From Ciona savignyi (Eukaryota > Chordata > Ascidiacea > Phlebobranchia > Cionidae), in contig CH002076.1 of NCBI GenBank assembly GCA_000149265.1, forward strand, positions 325,831-389,830: 64,000 nucleotides of DNA, written 5' to 3'. Below are positions 1 through 13,200 of the stretch, piece by piece; positions within the stretch are counted from its first letter, which is position 1; each line of letters opens with the position of its first letter. Made by a program: the position numbers and the translations under genes. A model generated the notes under the pieces. It had not been told where the DNA came from, did not search any database, and saw only the letters and a list, made by a program, of their open reading frames with translations.

Positions 1-57
1 TGCTTTTTAAAGTGCATTACATAATGGAAGAAATATACAAAAAGCTATTATTACCCA

Positions 58-63
58 TTTATT
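58..63 (-). terminator. Candidate polyadenylation signal AATAAA for the giant gene
   Basis: AATAAA reads on the minus strand about 410 nt beyond the stop at 474. If used, it ends the 3' UTR inside this window and supports 474 as the true stop. No other evidence; AATAAA is common in AT-rich DNA. Otherwise 1-473 shows nothing coding. Confidence 0.3.
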
Positions 64-473
64 TTAATTGTATAAGATAGTATGTTAAACAGGCGTTTTT
101 AATTTGATGTTATAAAGCTATACATACCCCACAATGTTAAGGTTTAAAAAATAAACAATTTAAAAATAATGACAATGACATTCTTAAGTTAAGTTTTTTT
201 ATACTCCAGACAAAAAGTTTTTATCACCCGACATATAAGCCAAACAAAAAAGTTCTGCTTTGCTTTTGGCCCGAGTTCCACGCATTAGCTTTGTATAAGC
301 AAAACGTAATTTAAAATTGCCCCCATTTAAGTAGTATACGCTATATAAAATTTTGAACAAAAATTATTTTTTTAATTTTTAATCAAATTTAAAAGCAATT
401 AAAGAAAATTGTCACCAAAATATTAACGTTATTTAACATAAAGATGTATATTTCATAAAATCCGTATATGTTA

Positions 474-1297
474 TTAACCAACCCCATTTCTTTTATTCTT
501 TCCTTTCTCAAGGACAAATGCTTGCATGCCTTCCACCTGTTCCGCAGGCACAAGGTGTGCGAGAGGTACAAACCCAATCTTTCCTCGGACTTCCGCGAGC
601 TGGTAAAACTGGGAAAGAAATCCTAAATTATATTTAGCAAAGGGAATCGAAACCAACAAAACTGGTGGGCAACCGCAATATATTAGGCAATAAAGTACTT
701 TAATGCATTGGTTTTAAAAGTTCTAAAATTAAAATAATGAGTTAATCGCTAATGCTCATAACGTAATTATGGGCCGATGTCCGGACTCACAGGAGGAAAA
801 TAGAGGTTGTTTAGTTGTTTACTGACAGGCTTATGTTTGAGGAGTATTGATTTTCGCCACAAAATAAAAATAAACATCCGAGTAATAGTGAAATACACCA
901 AGGAAATATTACCTATCCGAAAATCCGTAAAAAACGTATATTCTAATACTTTTTTCCCGAAATTAAGAAGATGTAAATAAGAGAGTAAAAATCTAAAATC
1001 GTCTTCAGTGTTATTCAGTAAGTTTTAACAAAGAATCACCAACCTTTCCATTTTCCCGTTCATCGGGGTTTCCAATCGCTACCACCGTGTCACCTGCCAG
1101 CAGTGGTAGATCGGGTAGCAACGAGTGGGTTATAGGGAGTTCCCCACTCGGTAGGGGTAAAGAGGACTTATTTGGCGGGGCAAAGTCATGCTTAGCTACG
1201 TATATTCGATGACTAGGTGATCGGGGTGGGGTTGAGAGCAGGGATTTCTCAGATAATGCCTTGATGAGAGGGGACGATCGTTGACTGCCAGAGTAAG
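474..1297 (-). CDS. Two exons encoding a split SH3 domain (C-terminal end of the giant gene)
   Basis: The exon 1297-1044 follows the acceptor CATTACAG and ends at donor GTTGGT. It encodes a Ser/Pro linker and then the first SH3 half, with IYVAKHDFAPP, a Pro/Leu-rich insert, LPLLAGDTVVAIG and NPDE. The exon 608-474 follows TTTCCCAG and supplies the second half: FYQLAEVRGKIGFVP and AHLVPAEQ. The junction is phase 0. The preceding exon (1817-1565) leaves one base that is completed here (phase 1), so both exons join the coiled-coil gene. The pattern ALYDY-like start, LPL.GD, FY..E..G..GFVP is classic SH3, a proline-rich ligand binder. RIM-binding proteins have a similar longer loop before the LPL.AGD segment. 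Both exons are short and easily missed by gene finders. The reading frame closes with TAA at 474. Confidence 0.72.
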
Positions 1298-4200
1298 CTG
1301 TAATGTTGATGGAACGTCACTTCATGACGCATGGTTTTAAACAAAGCACATTATTACAACTAAATTGTTTAATTTATATTGGAGTTAGACAATTACGAAT
1401 CGACGACAAAAAGTTAGGTGGAAACTTTCTACATGCATACTTGTTACTTTCAAACAAAAAAAGTAAGTTTTGTTTGAACTTACATAGTTTGCAATACAGA
1501 TTTTAATTCAACCTTACATCAAGGACATATATTTATGGCAATTAAAGCGAGCTTTTAGACTTACAGTTGTTTTCAATGTTCTCAACATTATCGGTGAAAT
1601 CGTATTTTCCAATGCCAGTGAAATCTGATGTTACATCTTTTCTTAAAAGTCGATCAGCTTTTTGTAAAATGCTCTCGAATCCTGCTGATGACGTGGTTGA
1701 TTCAGCATCGGTGACGTCACTAGCCACATCTGCTCTTTTCTTCTTCAATTTGAGAACAAGTTTGGCGAGAATCTGGTCTCGCTCCAAGCACTTTTGCTTC
1801 AGCTGAGAGACTTTGACCTACAATAAATCACACAGTAAGACGTGCTGGACCTTACTTCTTTCGCTTTCGTATCTCATGGGTGGGAAATACTAGACCATCT
1901 CCCAAGGAATAAGTTGGTAATCTTTAACCAATCAAACGACAGACAGCTCGTTTCCGCAGTCTGTGTTGACAAATCGACATCGGATGGAGAAATGCGGGGT
2001 TTGTATACAGGTGGATGAGAAACTTCGGCAGATGGTCAAACAAAGGGCCGACACGCTGGCGTGATAACAGAAAGTAATGGACACCAATATTAATTGAATA
2101 GTTTAAATAATTCGTTTAGTGGTTTTAGTATTTTAAGTACAGTACAAATGTTATAATAAATAGTACTAAAATGACAAATGTGATGTAACTTATTGTTGTC
2201 TATTATTAATATAAAATTTCAACATATAAATACCCTTTTTAAAAGAATTTATATATTTATATATTACAGAAATCCAGACGATAAACGCGGCCAAGGTTTA
2301 CCTTTTCCGGGGCAAGGGCTAATTCGGCGCTGTGTTTCTTTAGCGCAAGTCTGGCAAACTATAGAAGCAAGCGTTGTTAGTTGGTGGTTAGTTAAGGGTT
2401 TGAAAAGAATGTTAATTGGTAGACACCTTTGTTGTGGTGGTTTAGTACACTAATTATGTCTAGGTGGATGAAAATGTGCATTTTGCGGAATTTAAATGAA
2501 AACAGCGACGTCTGTTCTCTGTCGCATAAACTAAATTTACAATGAAAATACACAGCAAAGACAAAGTCACTCTTTTTATTGGGTTATTGTGTGGTCAATT
2601 CGTTATTCTGAAAACAACTAAAATACGACAAAATGAGCTTGCTACTCACATTACTCGCGATATACTCGAACCCGTGCTTTATTTCCCCAAGCTGATTTGC
2701 CGTTGGAATCGGGCTCAGTTTTGGTGACGTCATGCGGTTTGGTGTTGACGTCATTCGATTTTGAGATGAAGAAATTTGGTTTTGCGGTGACGTCTGTACT
2801 TGTAATTCACTCAGTGGTAATGGTGACGAGGTCAAGGGCTGCGGAAACACATCAACAATATGATGGTAGAATCTAAACTGTACAATAGCTTTTAAACATA
2901 ATATTCGAAATAAACAGAGAATGGAACCAGAGTGTAATATACAATCATTTCTACCAAGGGAATATGATTACAGGTGCATCGTCATCAACATATATTCCAC
3001 ACTTCACCTCCTTTTTCTCCCGTTTCGTCGATTCTTCTTCCGCATGCTCTCGGTCCAACAAATGGGCTCGAAGGATCGCGTTTCTCTCTTTTGCTTCTTC
3101 TGCTTTTCTGTGTGCAACCTCAGCTTGCTTACGTATTGCTTCTACGTCATCAGCAGTGACTTCGTCGGATTTCCGGTCTCTGAGCAGCGATTCGTAGCTA
3201 GATGCAAAAATAGTTAAATTATCGGCACATAAGTAACCATGGCTGATTTACCTTATCGTGATTAAGCGCAATTGGTACATTAGTAATCTAAAATTAAAAA
3301 CAACTTACTTTTCCTCAACTGACTTTAGTCTCGTAATCTCGCCCTCTAGCGCCTCGAGGCGACGTTCTTGCAAACGTTTGTCGCGGTCCGACTGCGTGAC
3401 TTCATTGAACCATTTCTTTGCCTCTTCTCTTGCTTTCGTCACTTCCTGGATGAGAGTAGGCCGGTCGTCCGGAAGCAAGGATGAGTTAATAACCGGCTTA
3501 TCTGATTTGTTCTTAAGCGAGGAGTTGAGGATATTTTGACGAGTTGAAAAAGGTGTTTTTTCTCCCCCCTCTGTAGAAATTGTTTCAGGGGAACTTACAT
3601 TTTCCTTATTTTTGAGATTTTCTCTTTTGTTGCTAGGCGATGCAGTCGCAGGTTTACACTCCAAAGATTTTGTCATCCCACATTCACTCGGAGAACTTGT
3701 TTTTTCTACAAATTCTGAGGCAATTGTTTTAGAATTCGTCAAAGAGCTTTCCATATTGCCACTAGTTACTGGATCACTTTTTGTTTCGGACATTGATATG
3801 GGGTTCTGCAATTTTCTTTGGAGAACTTGGGCCGTTGATGATGAAGATGTACTAGTGGACGAAGTATCAGCGTGGGCTGGAGTCAATCCATTCACCTCTC
3901 CCAAGAAAGATCTCTCGGAGCTGGAAGACGCGTGTCTACCTCGTCCACTTTCGTATGATGTGGCGGACTTATTTTCGAAAGGTCGTTTTAACCTCGGGTT
4001 CACTTCTTGTGAAAGAGATTGTGACATCGAAGGATGTTCAATGGCGGGTTTTATTTGGTTTTGTGTTGATTCACACCCGTAAAACTCAGTTGTGTTATTT
4101 GTGGTCATTGTGACATTCTCGGAAGGCAGCGTCACTAAACTGATGTTCCCGCTCTTGCGATTTTCAACCACGTCTCCCGAGTCATCTTTTTCGATGCTAC

Positions 4201-7200
4201 TTTCTGATGTTGAACTATCGGATTGAATTTTTGTCGGTTTTGGAGGGATAATATTTGTAGCTTGTTTGTGGTAATCATGTGCTTGTGTATAAAGCTGATG
4301 GTCATGCGACAACGGTGACGTGAAACGATTTCTTTCCGGGCTAGATTTTCGTGGGGATATAGGTGTGTCTAATTCAGCTCCAATATCTCTTACAGTCTGT
4401 CGAGCTTCGTTTATGCCCTCCCTTAACGCACTGGTCGGGCGTACATCTACGGGGACGCTCTCAGACCTATGTCGTTTAACGACAGGACTACTAGGGGAGA
4501 GTGGGGAGTGTGTTGGAAATAATTCAACACTTCGGCTGCATATATCAACTTTGTCCGTTGCTGGAGAGTGCGGGGTTGTGGTTGACGCTCGCGAAGGTGA
4601 CCGGTTGGTAGGTGGAGCTGTGAAGCTCGACCGATATGAATTGCCAGGGGATAATGTCAGGTCCAGCAATACCGGGTCACCCGTGTTGTGCAAAGCTTCC
4701 TTTAACTTGTCGATTCGGTTCTTCAGTAACTGGTTCTCTCTCTGAGAACATGATATAAGTTTTACGCACCAAACATAACGTTTAAACAAATTGTAAAAAG
4801 GCACGAAAAGGCATCACTCCCTAGGACACTAAATGTTAGGATATGAAAATATTAATGTTTATCCCTAAATGGGAAAACGCAATGGGTATTAGTACACATG
4901 TAACCATCAAATCACCCAATCGTCGAATTACCGGAATTACTAAAGACTTTTGGTATGATTAAGACGTTCTTTTAATTTGGTAGAACTCATTAACCCACTG
5001 GATTTAGGCAATAAGTGCATCGCCCTAGTATACACCTGCCTATCAAGAAACTAGTTTCGAACCTATACAACCCTTTTCCTAAGGAAGCGAGTGTCACAAA
5101 CTAGAGTGTACAGTAATTAAGTTTTGTATTGCGCAACCTACTTTAAAACGTTGTTTTTCAAATTATTACCGTGGCTATGTGACGTCACAATGCATAAGTT
5201 ATTGTCGTTCGTTTTGATGTTTTTCATGAAACGTGGCATTCGGAAAAGTACAGTAAACAGAGCGGTAGTGTTGCAAATTGAAGTTGTTTGTTATTCTGTT
5301 CGCGCATAAGATTAACTACAAACCTTTAGAGTTTAGTAAACCGACAATAGTCACGTCTATCAGGAATCAAGACTTGAAACGCGACATCTGGGGGCCTGTC
5401 CGGGATATTTATTATTCCTTAAAAGTATTGTCGTGCTATTTAAATGTTTGTAGTAGAGAAAGAACAGTTTAACATGGAAAAGTTAATCGAAGCTGGTAAG
5501 CAACTGGGGTTGGCAGATGAAGCGCTGCTGAGATTTATTAGCGAACAACAAGCAATAGAGCGCGAGGAAAGAAGTAGGGAGAGACGTGAAGCGCGTGAGG
5601 CAGAGGAACGTAAAGTTCAAGCCGAACGCGAGGCAGAGGAACGTAAAGTTCAAGCCGAACGCGAGACTGAGGAACGTAAAATGCAAGCCGAACGGGAATA
5701 TCAGTTAAACCTAAGGAAAATCGAGTTGCAAATAGCTGAGGTAAACGCTACGAGGAGCCCACCTGCTGTAGGTGTTGCCGGAAAGGCTAAAGCGCCGAGG
5801 TTGCCGGCATTTGTGGATGGCAAAGACGAGCTTGACAGCTACTTGCTACGATTTGAAAGGTTCGCTACGAGCAGTAGATGGGAGAAATCTGAATGGGCTA
5901 CGTCTTTAAGCGCCCTTTTAACTGGTAGAGCGCTAGACGTTTATTCTAGATTGTCAGATACTGCTGCTGTCGATTACGACCTGCTGAAGCAGGCATTGTT
6001 GAACCGATATGACCTCACGGAAGAGGGGTACCGTTGTAAATTCAGAGAAGCAAAGCCCGAAAAAGATGAGAGCTCCGAGCAATTCATCATTCGTCTGACC
6101 AATTACTTGACAAAATGGGTGGAGATGTCAGGCTCTACTACGTCATGGGAAGAGGTTAGTGCGCTTTTGGTGAAGGAGCAATTTATTCAAACCTGCCCGA
6201 AAGAACTTTCGATCTACTTGAGGGAACAAGCGCCGAAATCTTTGGACAGTTTGTCGACGATAGCGGATCAGTTTTTGAATGCACACAGCAGAAATCTGTC
6301 GTCAACTGGTAATAGAGGTGCCTCAAGGACGATGTCGGACCAGTGGAATACTCCGGCAGATGTGCAATGTTTTAGTTGTAAACAGCGTGGACACACAGCG
6401 AGAGAGTGCCCACAGCTAAAAGGTGACGCTAGTCGAGTGATTAGGAGATGCTTTATATGTGACCGGACGGGACATTTGGCGAAGGACTGCAAATGCCGTT
6501 CCTCAATTAGAAGCCCTGCCAAACAGGTTGGCAGTGCGGGGGAGACCTTAAATTCTAGACGCGAAAATGACGCGAAGGAGGGCAAGGGACGGAAGAAAGT
6601 CGTGTGCACGCCTGATGAAGTGCCCGATGACGTCATGAGGAAACTTCCGGTTCGTAAGGGTCTAGTAGGAGACCGCTTGGTTGATACACTAAGAGACACT
6701 GGTTGTACAGGCGTTATTGTCAAACGCGAATTTGTAGATGAGTCCCAATTAACTGGCAGTAAAGGATTTGTGACTTTGTTAGATTCAACGACAGTCAAGG
6801 CCGAGGTGGCGAATATTACGGTCGATACGCCGTTTTACAAGGGAACTGTCGAAGCTTTTTGTTTGCCGAACACGTTGCATGACTTGATCATAGGTAACGT
6901 CCCTGGAGCTAGATGTCCAGATGACCCCTATCCAACTTGGGAAACGTCATGCGCCGTGCAAACAAGATCAGAGAAATTAAAGAAGGAAGCGAAACCGCTA
7001 AGGATTCGTAAGGGTATCCCGTGGACAGTGACCGATAAAGATGGATTCGAGGAAGCGCAGAAGGCTGACTCAACATTGGAATCGCTGTGGACAGCTGAGG
7101 ATACTCGCGTTAAAGGTGAGCAAGTAACGTCATTTAAGGTGGAAGAAGGTCTGCTGTATCGCATGTTTCAGCACCCAAAGGTTAATAATGGGAAATGGCT

Positions 7201-10200
7201 TCGCCAGCTTGTGGTACCCCAGAACCTTCGACCGAAGGTGTTAGAGATTGCTCACGAGTCTATAATGGGGGGTCACATGGGAATTAAGAAGACGTTGGAT
7301 AAGGTAACGTCAAATTTTTATTGGCCTGGAATACGAGATGACGTAAAGCGGTTCTGTAGGTCGTGTGATATATGCCAACGCACTGTTAATAAGGGCAGTG
7401 TAACGAGAGCGCCGCTACAGAAGATGCCTTTAATAGATGTGCCATTTAAGAGGGTGGCAGTGGATCTGATTGGACCGATACATCCTCCAAGCGAAGGCGG
7501 TCACCGATTTGTTTTAACACTAGTGGATTATGCCACTCGTTACCCAGAAGCTGTTCCGCTAAAGACTATCACAACTGAGGCTGTAGCTGAAGCCCTCGTG
7601 GACATGTATAGCCGACTTGGAATACCCGATGAGGTGTTAAGTGATATGGGAGCCCAGCTTATATCCGATTGCATGAGGGAGGTGGAGCGCTTACTGAAGA
7701 TAAATCACTTGTCAACGACCCCGTATCATCCGATGTGCAACGGCCTTGTGGAGAAATTTAATGGAACACTTAAAGGCATGCTAAAACGTCTGTGCTGTGA
7801 TGAACCGAAGCAGTGGCATCGTTATATAAATGCTTTGTTATTTGCCTACAGAGAAGTGCCACAGGAAGGAACAGGATTTTCGCCCTTTGAATTGCTCTAC
7901 GGAAGGACAGTCCGTGGGCCAATGTCAATTTTAAGGGAAATGTGGGCCAATGGCGCGACCGAGTCAAGCGTGCAGTGTAGTTATCGTTATGTCTTCGACT
8001 TAAGGCAGAGATTGGAAGAAACAATGAAGTTAGCACAGGAGGAGCTACTCAAGTCACAGATCAAGAACAAGCGTCATTTTGACAAGAAATCTAAACCGCG
8101 GTGTTTGGAAGAGAACGACCGTGTACTAGTTCTGCTTCCAACGGATAACAACAAACTTTTGATGCACTGGAAAGGGCCATTTACGGTAGAGCGAAAAGTT
8201 GGCTTAAACGACTATGCGTTAAACATAGCTGGGAAAAGGAAGACTTTCCATATTAATATGCTGAAAAAGTACTATGCCAGGGAAGAAGATGGCAATAAGG
8301 AGCAAAGAAGCAGCTCAGCCAAGGCTTGCTGCGCGATGTACGACGACAACGACGGGATGCAAGAATCGGAAGGAGAGGACCTCTTGGAACTGTGTCCACT
8401 TCCGTCTAACGAATCGGTACAGGACATTAGATTCGGAGAGCAGTTGTCGCAGGAGCAAGTAAATGGAGCGACAAAACTTGCACAGACGTATGCAAGGGTG
8501 TTTGATGATTTGCCGGGCAAAATAGACTGCGTGGAGCATAGGATAAAATTAACGGAAGATAAGCCGATAAGGAGCAAGCCTTATCCGGTGCCGTTTAAAA
8601 TCCGAGAAGAACTGGCCAAAGACATTAAAGAAATGCTACGTCTAAGGATAATTCGACGTTCCAATTCACCGTATGCATCGGCGGTCGTCGTAGTAAAGAA
8701 AAAGGATGGGACGAATAGAATCTGTATTGATTACCGTAAGCTGAACAAGATTACCGTGTTTGATCCCGAGCCTATGGTTACGGCTGCGGATGTGTTTGAG
8801 AAGTTATCTGGGGATAAGTATTTTACCACCATTGATCTGACAAAGGGATATTGGCAAGTTCCCGTTGCGAAGGAGGATATTCAAAAGACTGCATTCGTTA
8901 CAACGGAAGGAAGTTACGAATTTTTAAAGATGCCGTTTGGCATGGTTAATTCTGGTGCAACGTTCGTGCGTGCTATGCGCGAATTGCTAAAGGGGATCGA
9001 TCACGTGGAAAACTATATTGATGACGTAATAGTACATACAAGCACATGGGAGCAACATTTGGAGACACTAAATTTGCTGCTAAAGCGCCTATTTGAGGGC
9101 TGGTTGTGACGATTAAACCATCCAAATGTTTGATCGGGGCCGAACGTGTCGACTTTCTGGGGCATAATATTGCGGAAGGGGTGATAGGTCTGCAAAAGGA
9201 CAACGTACAGAAAATACGAGATGCGGCAAGACCTACGACGAAGCAAGAAGTTCGCTCATTCCTCGGCCTCACGGGTTACTACAGGGATTACATCCCTAAC
9301 TATGCAACGATTGCGGTCCCGTTGACTGACCTAACGAAGAAAGGTGGGCCTAACACAGTAAGATGGGATGAAGAAGAAGAAACTGCATTTCAGTCATTAA
9401 AGAAGCACTTGACCAGCAAACCAATATTAAGGCTGCCGGACACGAATAAACAATTCGTACTGAGGACCGACGCGTCGGATAAAGGCGTGGGCGGTGTTTT
9501 GCTGCAGGAGCACGATGGAAAGTTGTTCCCTGTGAGTTACGCCAGCAGGAAGCTGAGCCGCGCGGAGACCAATTACTCAACAATCGAAAAAGAGTGTCTC
9601 GGAATTGTGTGGTCGGTCAAGAAATTCTACCTATATTTGTATGGCAACGAGTTTGTACTACAAACTGATCATCAACCGCTTGTATACCTGGAGAGCGCGA
9701 AATATACAAACAGTAGAGTTATGAGATGGGCTATGTTTCTCCAGAACTATCGCATAAGATACGAATGTATAAAGGGATCACTTAATGTTGGTGCGGATTT
9801 TATGAGCCGAATTAACTGATTTAAAGCGTGCTGTGCTGTGTTTTTCGTTTAAGCTGTATAAGTTCGTTTGTTTATTTATTGTGAAATAGTTTTGTGCGTT
9901 GATTTCGAAATCAGATGATTTCGCTTAAATGGGGGGTGATGTCACAAACTAGAGTGTACAGTAATTAAGTTTTGTATTGCGCAACCTACTTTAAAACGTT
10001 GTTTTTCAAATTATTACCGTGGCTATGTGACGTCACAATGCATAAGTTATTGTCGTTCGTTTTGATGTTTTTCATGAAACGTGGCATTCGGAAAAGTACA
10101 GTAAACAGAGCGGTAGTGTTGCAAATTGAAGTTGTTTGTTATTCTGTTCGCGCATAAGATTAACTACAAACCTTTAGAGTTTAGTAAACCGACAATAGTC

Positions 10201-13200
10201 ACGTCTATCAGGAATCAAGACTTGAAACGCGACAGCGAGGAACTAACCCATCAAGCTAATCGGTAGGATAATCACCCTGTTTTCAGCCCGACTGTATTCT
10301 GTCGGTTGGCCAGAATCGTGTAAAATTACGTGTCAACCATTAGAGTTCTTTTGTCGACCTACTAATCGATTAATGAAAGCAACTTCGGTTAATTGACTTC
10401 CCCAAGAACACAATGACCACTGCAAGATGCAGGATTGTACCTGCAGCGCTTCTATCTCCCACTGAAGTTTTTCAATCAGTTTCTCTTTCTTATGAAGTTC
10501 TTGTTGCAAGTTATCGACTTCGGCTTCGCATTGATCTAGTCCTTCTGTCTTTCTTTGAAGATTCAAGCGTTTCATCTGCAATCAAGAAAAAATATATATT
10601 ATAATAAATATTGTTGCTCGTTTCTTGCTTAAAGGACAATATAAAATGTGCCATTCCTGCCTAAGTGTTGCAAGGTTCCACATGCTGTTGATAACATGGA
10701 TTTGCTACTCGAAAGGTTTGAAATTGTGTACTAAATTGTAGATAGAAGACAACGTTAAACAACTCGCTCCAGCGGTACAGTTGTCTTATTTATGTTCTGC
10801 AGCATATAGTTTATTCGGAGTGTGCCTGGTTAGTGAGTTGTGTCCTTAGCCAAGCCACTCAGAGGACGTCGTCGGTCGATTAAGGGGTAAATTAAAACAG
10901 TTGAATAGTTATAATTATATATGCAACCCTACTATAGCTCTAGACGGCGGTTACGAGGTAATGTGACGATTGCGGTGTGATATATATAACCGCACACAAA
11001 TGTGTATGTAATCATACACATACACTGATACAGCAGGCTTCGTACCTCCAACCGATCTTTTAACTCTTCGACTTGTCTCTCCAACTCCCCAATGTCCTCC
11101 TTGAGTTCCTCTTCTCTCTTCGTCATCGTCCTCTCTAACTTGATCGCCTCCTCCCGATGTTGCTTGGCAACCGCGTTCAACTGATGATGCAGCTCTTCCA
11201 CCATCACATCACGGTCTGATGGGGAACAGCGGGAATTATTAAGTGAAACTACAATTCAGTGTAAATGCGAGTGGGTCTTACAATGCGTAATAAACAAAAC
11301 AAACGACTTTAAATGTTTTCTTTTTTAATGAGCTGCGCTTTTTAGGCTGCCTTATCTTGTTTAAAACCAAGCGTCTGGTAGTTGCATTTACTTATAAGTT
11401 TAACAAACTAGTTTATTATCTTCTTTATGCATGTTTATATAAAGTACAAGCTACAACCAATACAGAACGATAAAATTGATAAAAACCTACCCTTCACGTC
11501 TTCTTCCAAATTCTTTATCTTCGTTTTGAGCTCCTCCGCTTCGTCTTCCAACTCCAGGAGACGAGCGTACTTCTCCTGTCGCTCATTACTGCTGACATTG
11601 GAATCGTCGTCGGTATTCGCCGACTCTCGATATTCTCGTATCTCCGAATGTAATTTCTCGGCCTTGGAGAATGCAAACTTGATATAAACATCGATCATTA
11701 GAAGCTAAAAAATAAAAATAATGCCTGGTCCCCGGTAAATAATTTTAACCAAAGAAAAAAGAAAATAATAGAAAATAAAGCGTATGACGCAATTTCATGA
11801 AATGATGCTAATGCAGTAAGCTCTATTTTTTCTTGATTAGTATGTGTTTTTACTACAGCTTTTCTGGATTAAAAATGCGGATTTGGAAATAAATTTATCA
11901 ACCAACATACTACTACTTTACCACTATCACCTTACTTTAGTGAAACGGTTTGCTGAGGAGAAATATTTAAGAACCACGTACTACAAGACAGAAAACTAAC
12001 TTCAGTTTTAAGCTCTTTAATTTCCCGTTTAAGTTTTTCCACTTGGTCAAATTCCAAACTTCTTTTGAGAGCTTCAAGCTGATTTTGATAGTTAGTGCAC
12101 CTTCTATTAGCTAGTTCCAAATCCTGTAAGATTTGGTATATTCTACATGTAATGACTATGCTATGTGATATGTTAGTGTTAGATGGTATTAATGCTTTAT
12201 ATTTATAAGCTATGGAAGTAGTATATGAATAGTAGTAGATGGCAGTGTTTATTTTGACATCTGCATAAAACTTTTGGGAAATATATTTTTTGGTGCGATT
12301 AATGGAATTTGTATCCTTGAAATTTCGATAATACATTTCCACATTCGAGTCAACGACCTATACTCAAATTGAAGGGTGGAATAATCATAAAAAAACACAA
12401 AGCGAGTTTTAGTGTGCGAATGCTACTGGTAAAATACGTAAGCGAGAACAATGTAAAAATAAAAGCGTAGTTTTTACAATGCCCACACATTCGGATAACG
12501 AACTATGGCAAAAGTCTCCATGTTAAAATGCCACTTCAGATAAAAGGGCAAAATAAAGTGATTACTCTATATTATGTATACGTTAAGCTAAAATACAATA
12601 TTTAAACATAAAAATACGACATTTAAACTTATACATTACAGAAATAAACCTGTTTCAGTTCATTTCTTTCCCGGTCGGAAAAAATCCGGTTGTTCCTCTG
12701 TAAGAGCGCCACTTGTCCACGTAGAGCGCTTACTTCTCGTTCTAAAGATTCTTTATCGTCCTGTGTCATGGCGGCTCCTGCTCCGTCCAGTAGTTCCTGG
12801 GGAATATCAATACATCTCTGCCAGAACTACTTGCATTCAGCTAGATATAGGTAAACAAAATAAATCCGAGGTTTGTCTGGCGTGGTAGATCGTTGAAAGA
12901 ACGAAACATACCAAGCTAGTAGGTTGGTTGTGTTTAAATCTGAAAATTAGATCGAAAATAACAGCGCTTTCGTGCGATTTTTTTTAAAACCAATTAATAA
13001 CCGACGACTCCAAATAGAATTTCTATACCTCTTACAACTTATTTTTGCCTATAATATACAAAATAAGGATCTTCTGCTGGATATATCTAGGAGTTCTAAT
13101 AATTACGTTTGCACCAACACTTTGACTATACCGAATTGAACGTTACGATACCGTATTAAAACTTCTACTGATACAATACCTATCCAAGTCAGCATCATTT

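Larger units (their letters stand above)
5092..10234 (+). mobile_element. Gmr1-type Ty3/gypsy LTR retrotransposon, full length and very young
   Basis: A 5,143-bp element with 295-bp LTRs that look identical by eye (5092-5386 and 9940-10234), each starting TG and ending CA. It is flanked by the 5-bp duplication GCGAG (5087-5091 and 10235-10239). Internal order is Gag, two zinc knuckles, protease, integrase, then reverse transcriptase and RNase H. Ty3/gypsy elements normally have integrase last. Integrase before RT inside a gypsy-type element is the hallmark of the Gmr1 group described in deuterostomes. It sits antisense in a phase-0 intron (10441 to 4741) of the giant gene. Matching LTRs and a perfect target duplication show a recent insertion, possibly polymorphic. 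The coding region is broken once, at about 9095-9107. Confidence 0.93.

Noticed and set aside
3612..4745. Plus-strand open frames of 156 and 141 codons (3612-4082 and 4320-4745)
   Set aside because: They are antisense shadows of the Ser-rich minus-strand exon 4741-3309, with no start context, splice sites or family.
5124..5309. 61-codon frame in each LTR (also 9972-10157)
   Set aside because: Identical because the LTRs are identical. No signal or homology, and it overlaps expected promoter sequence.
6268..8577. Minus-strand frames of up to 176 codons within the retrotransposon
   Set aside because: Complements of gag and integrase coding sequence with no recognisable product.
5087..10239. 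Infectious endogenous retrovirus
   Set aside because: No envelope frame between RNase H and the 3' LTR; only about 120 bp remain there.
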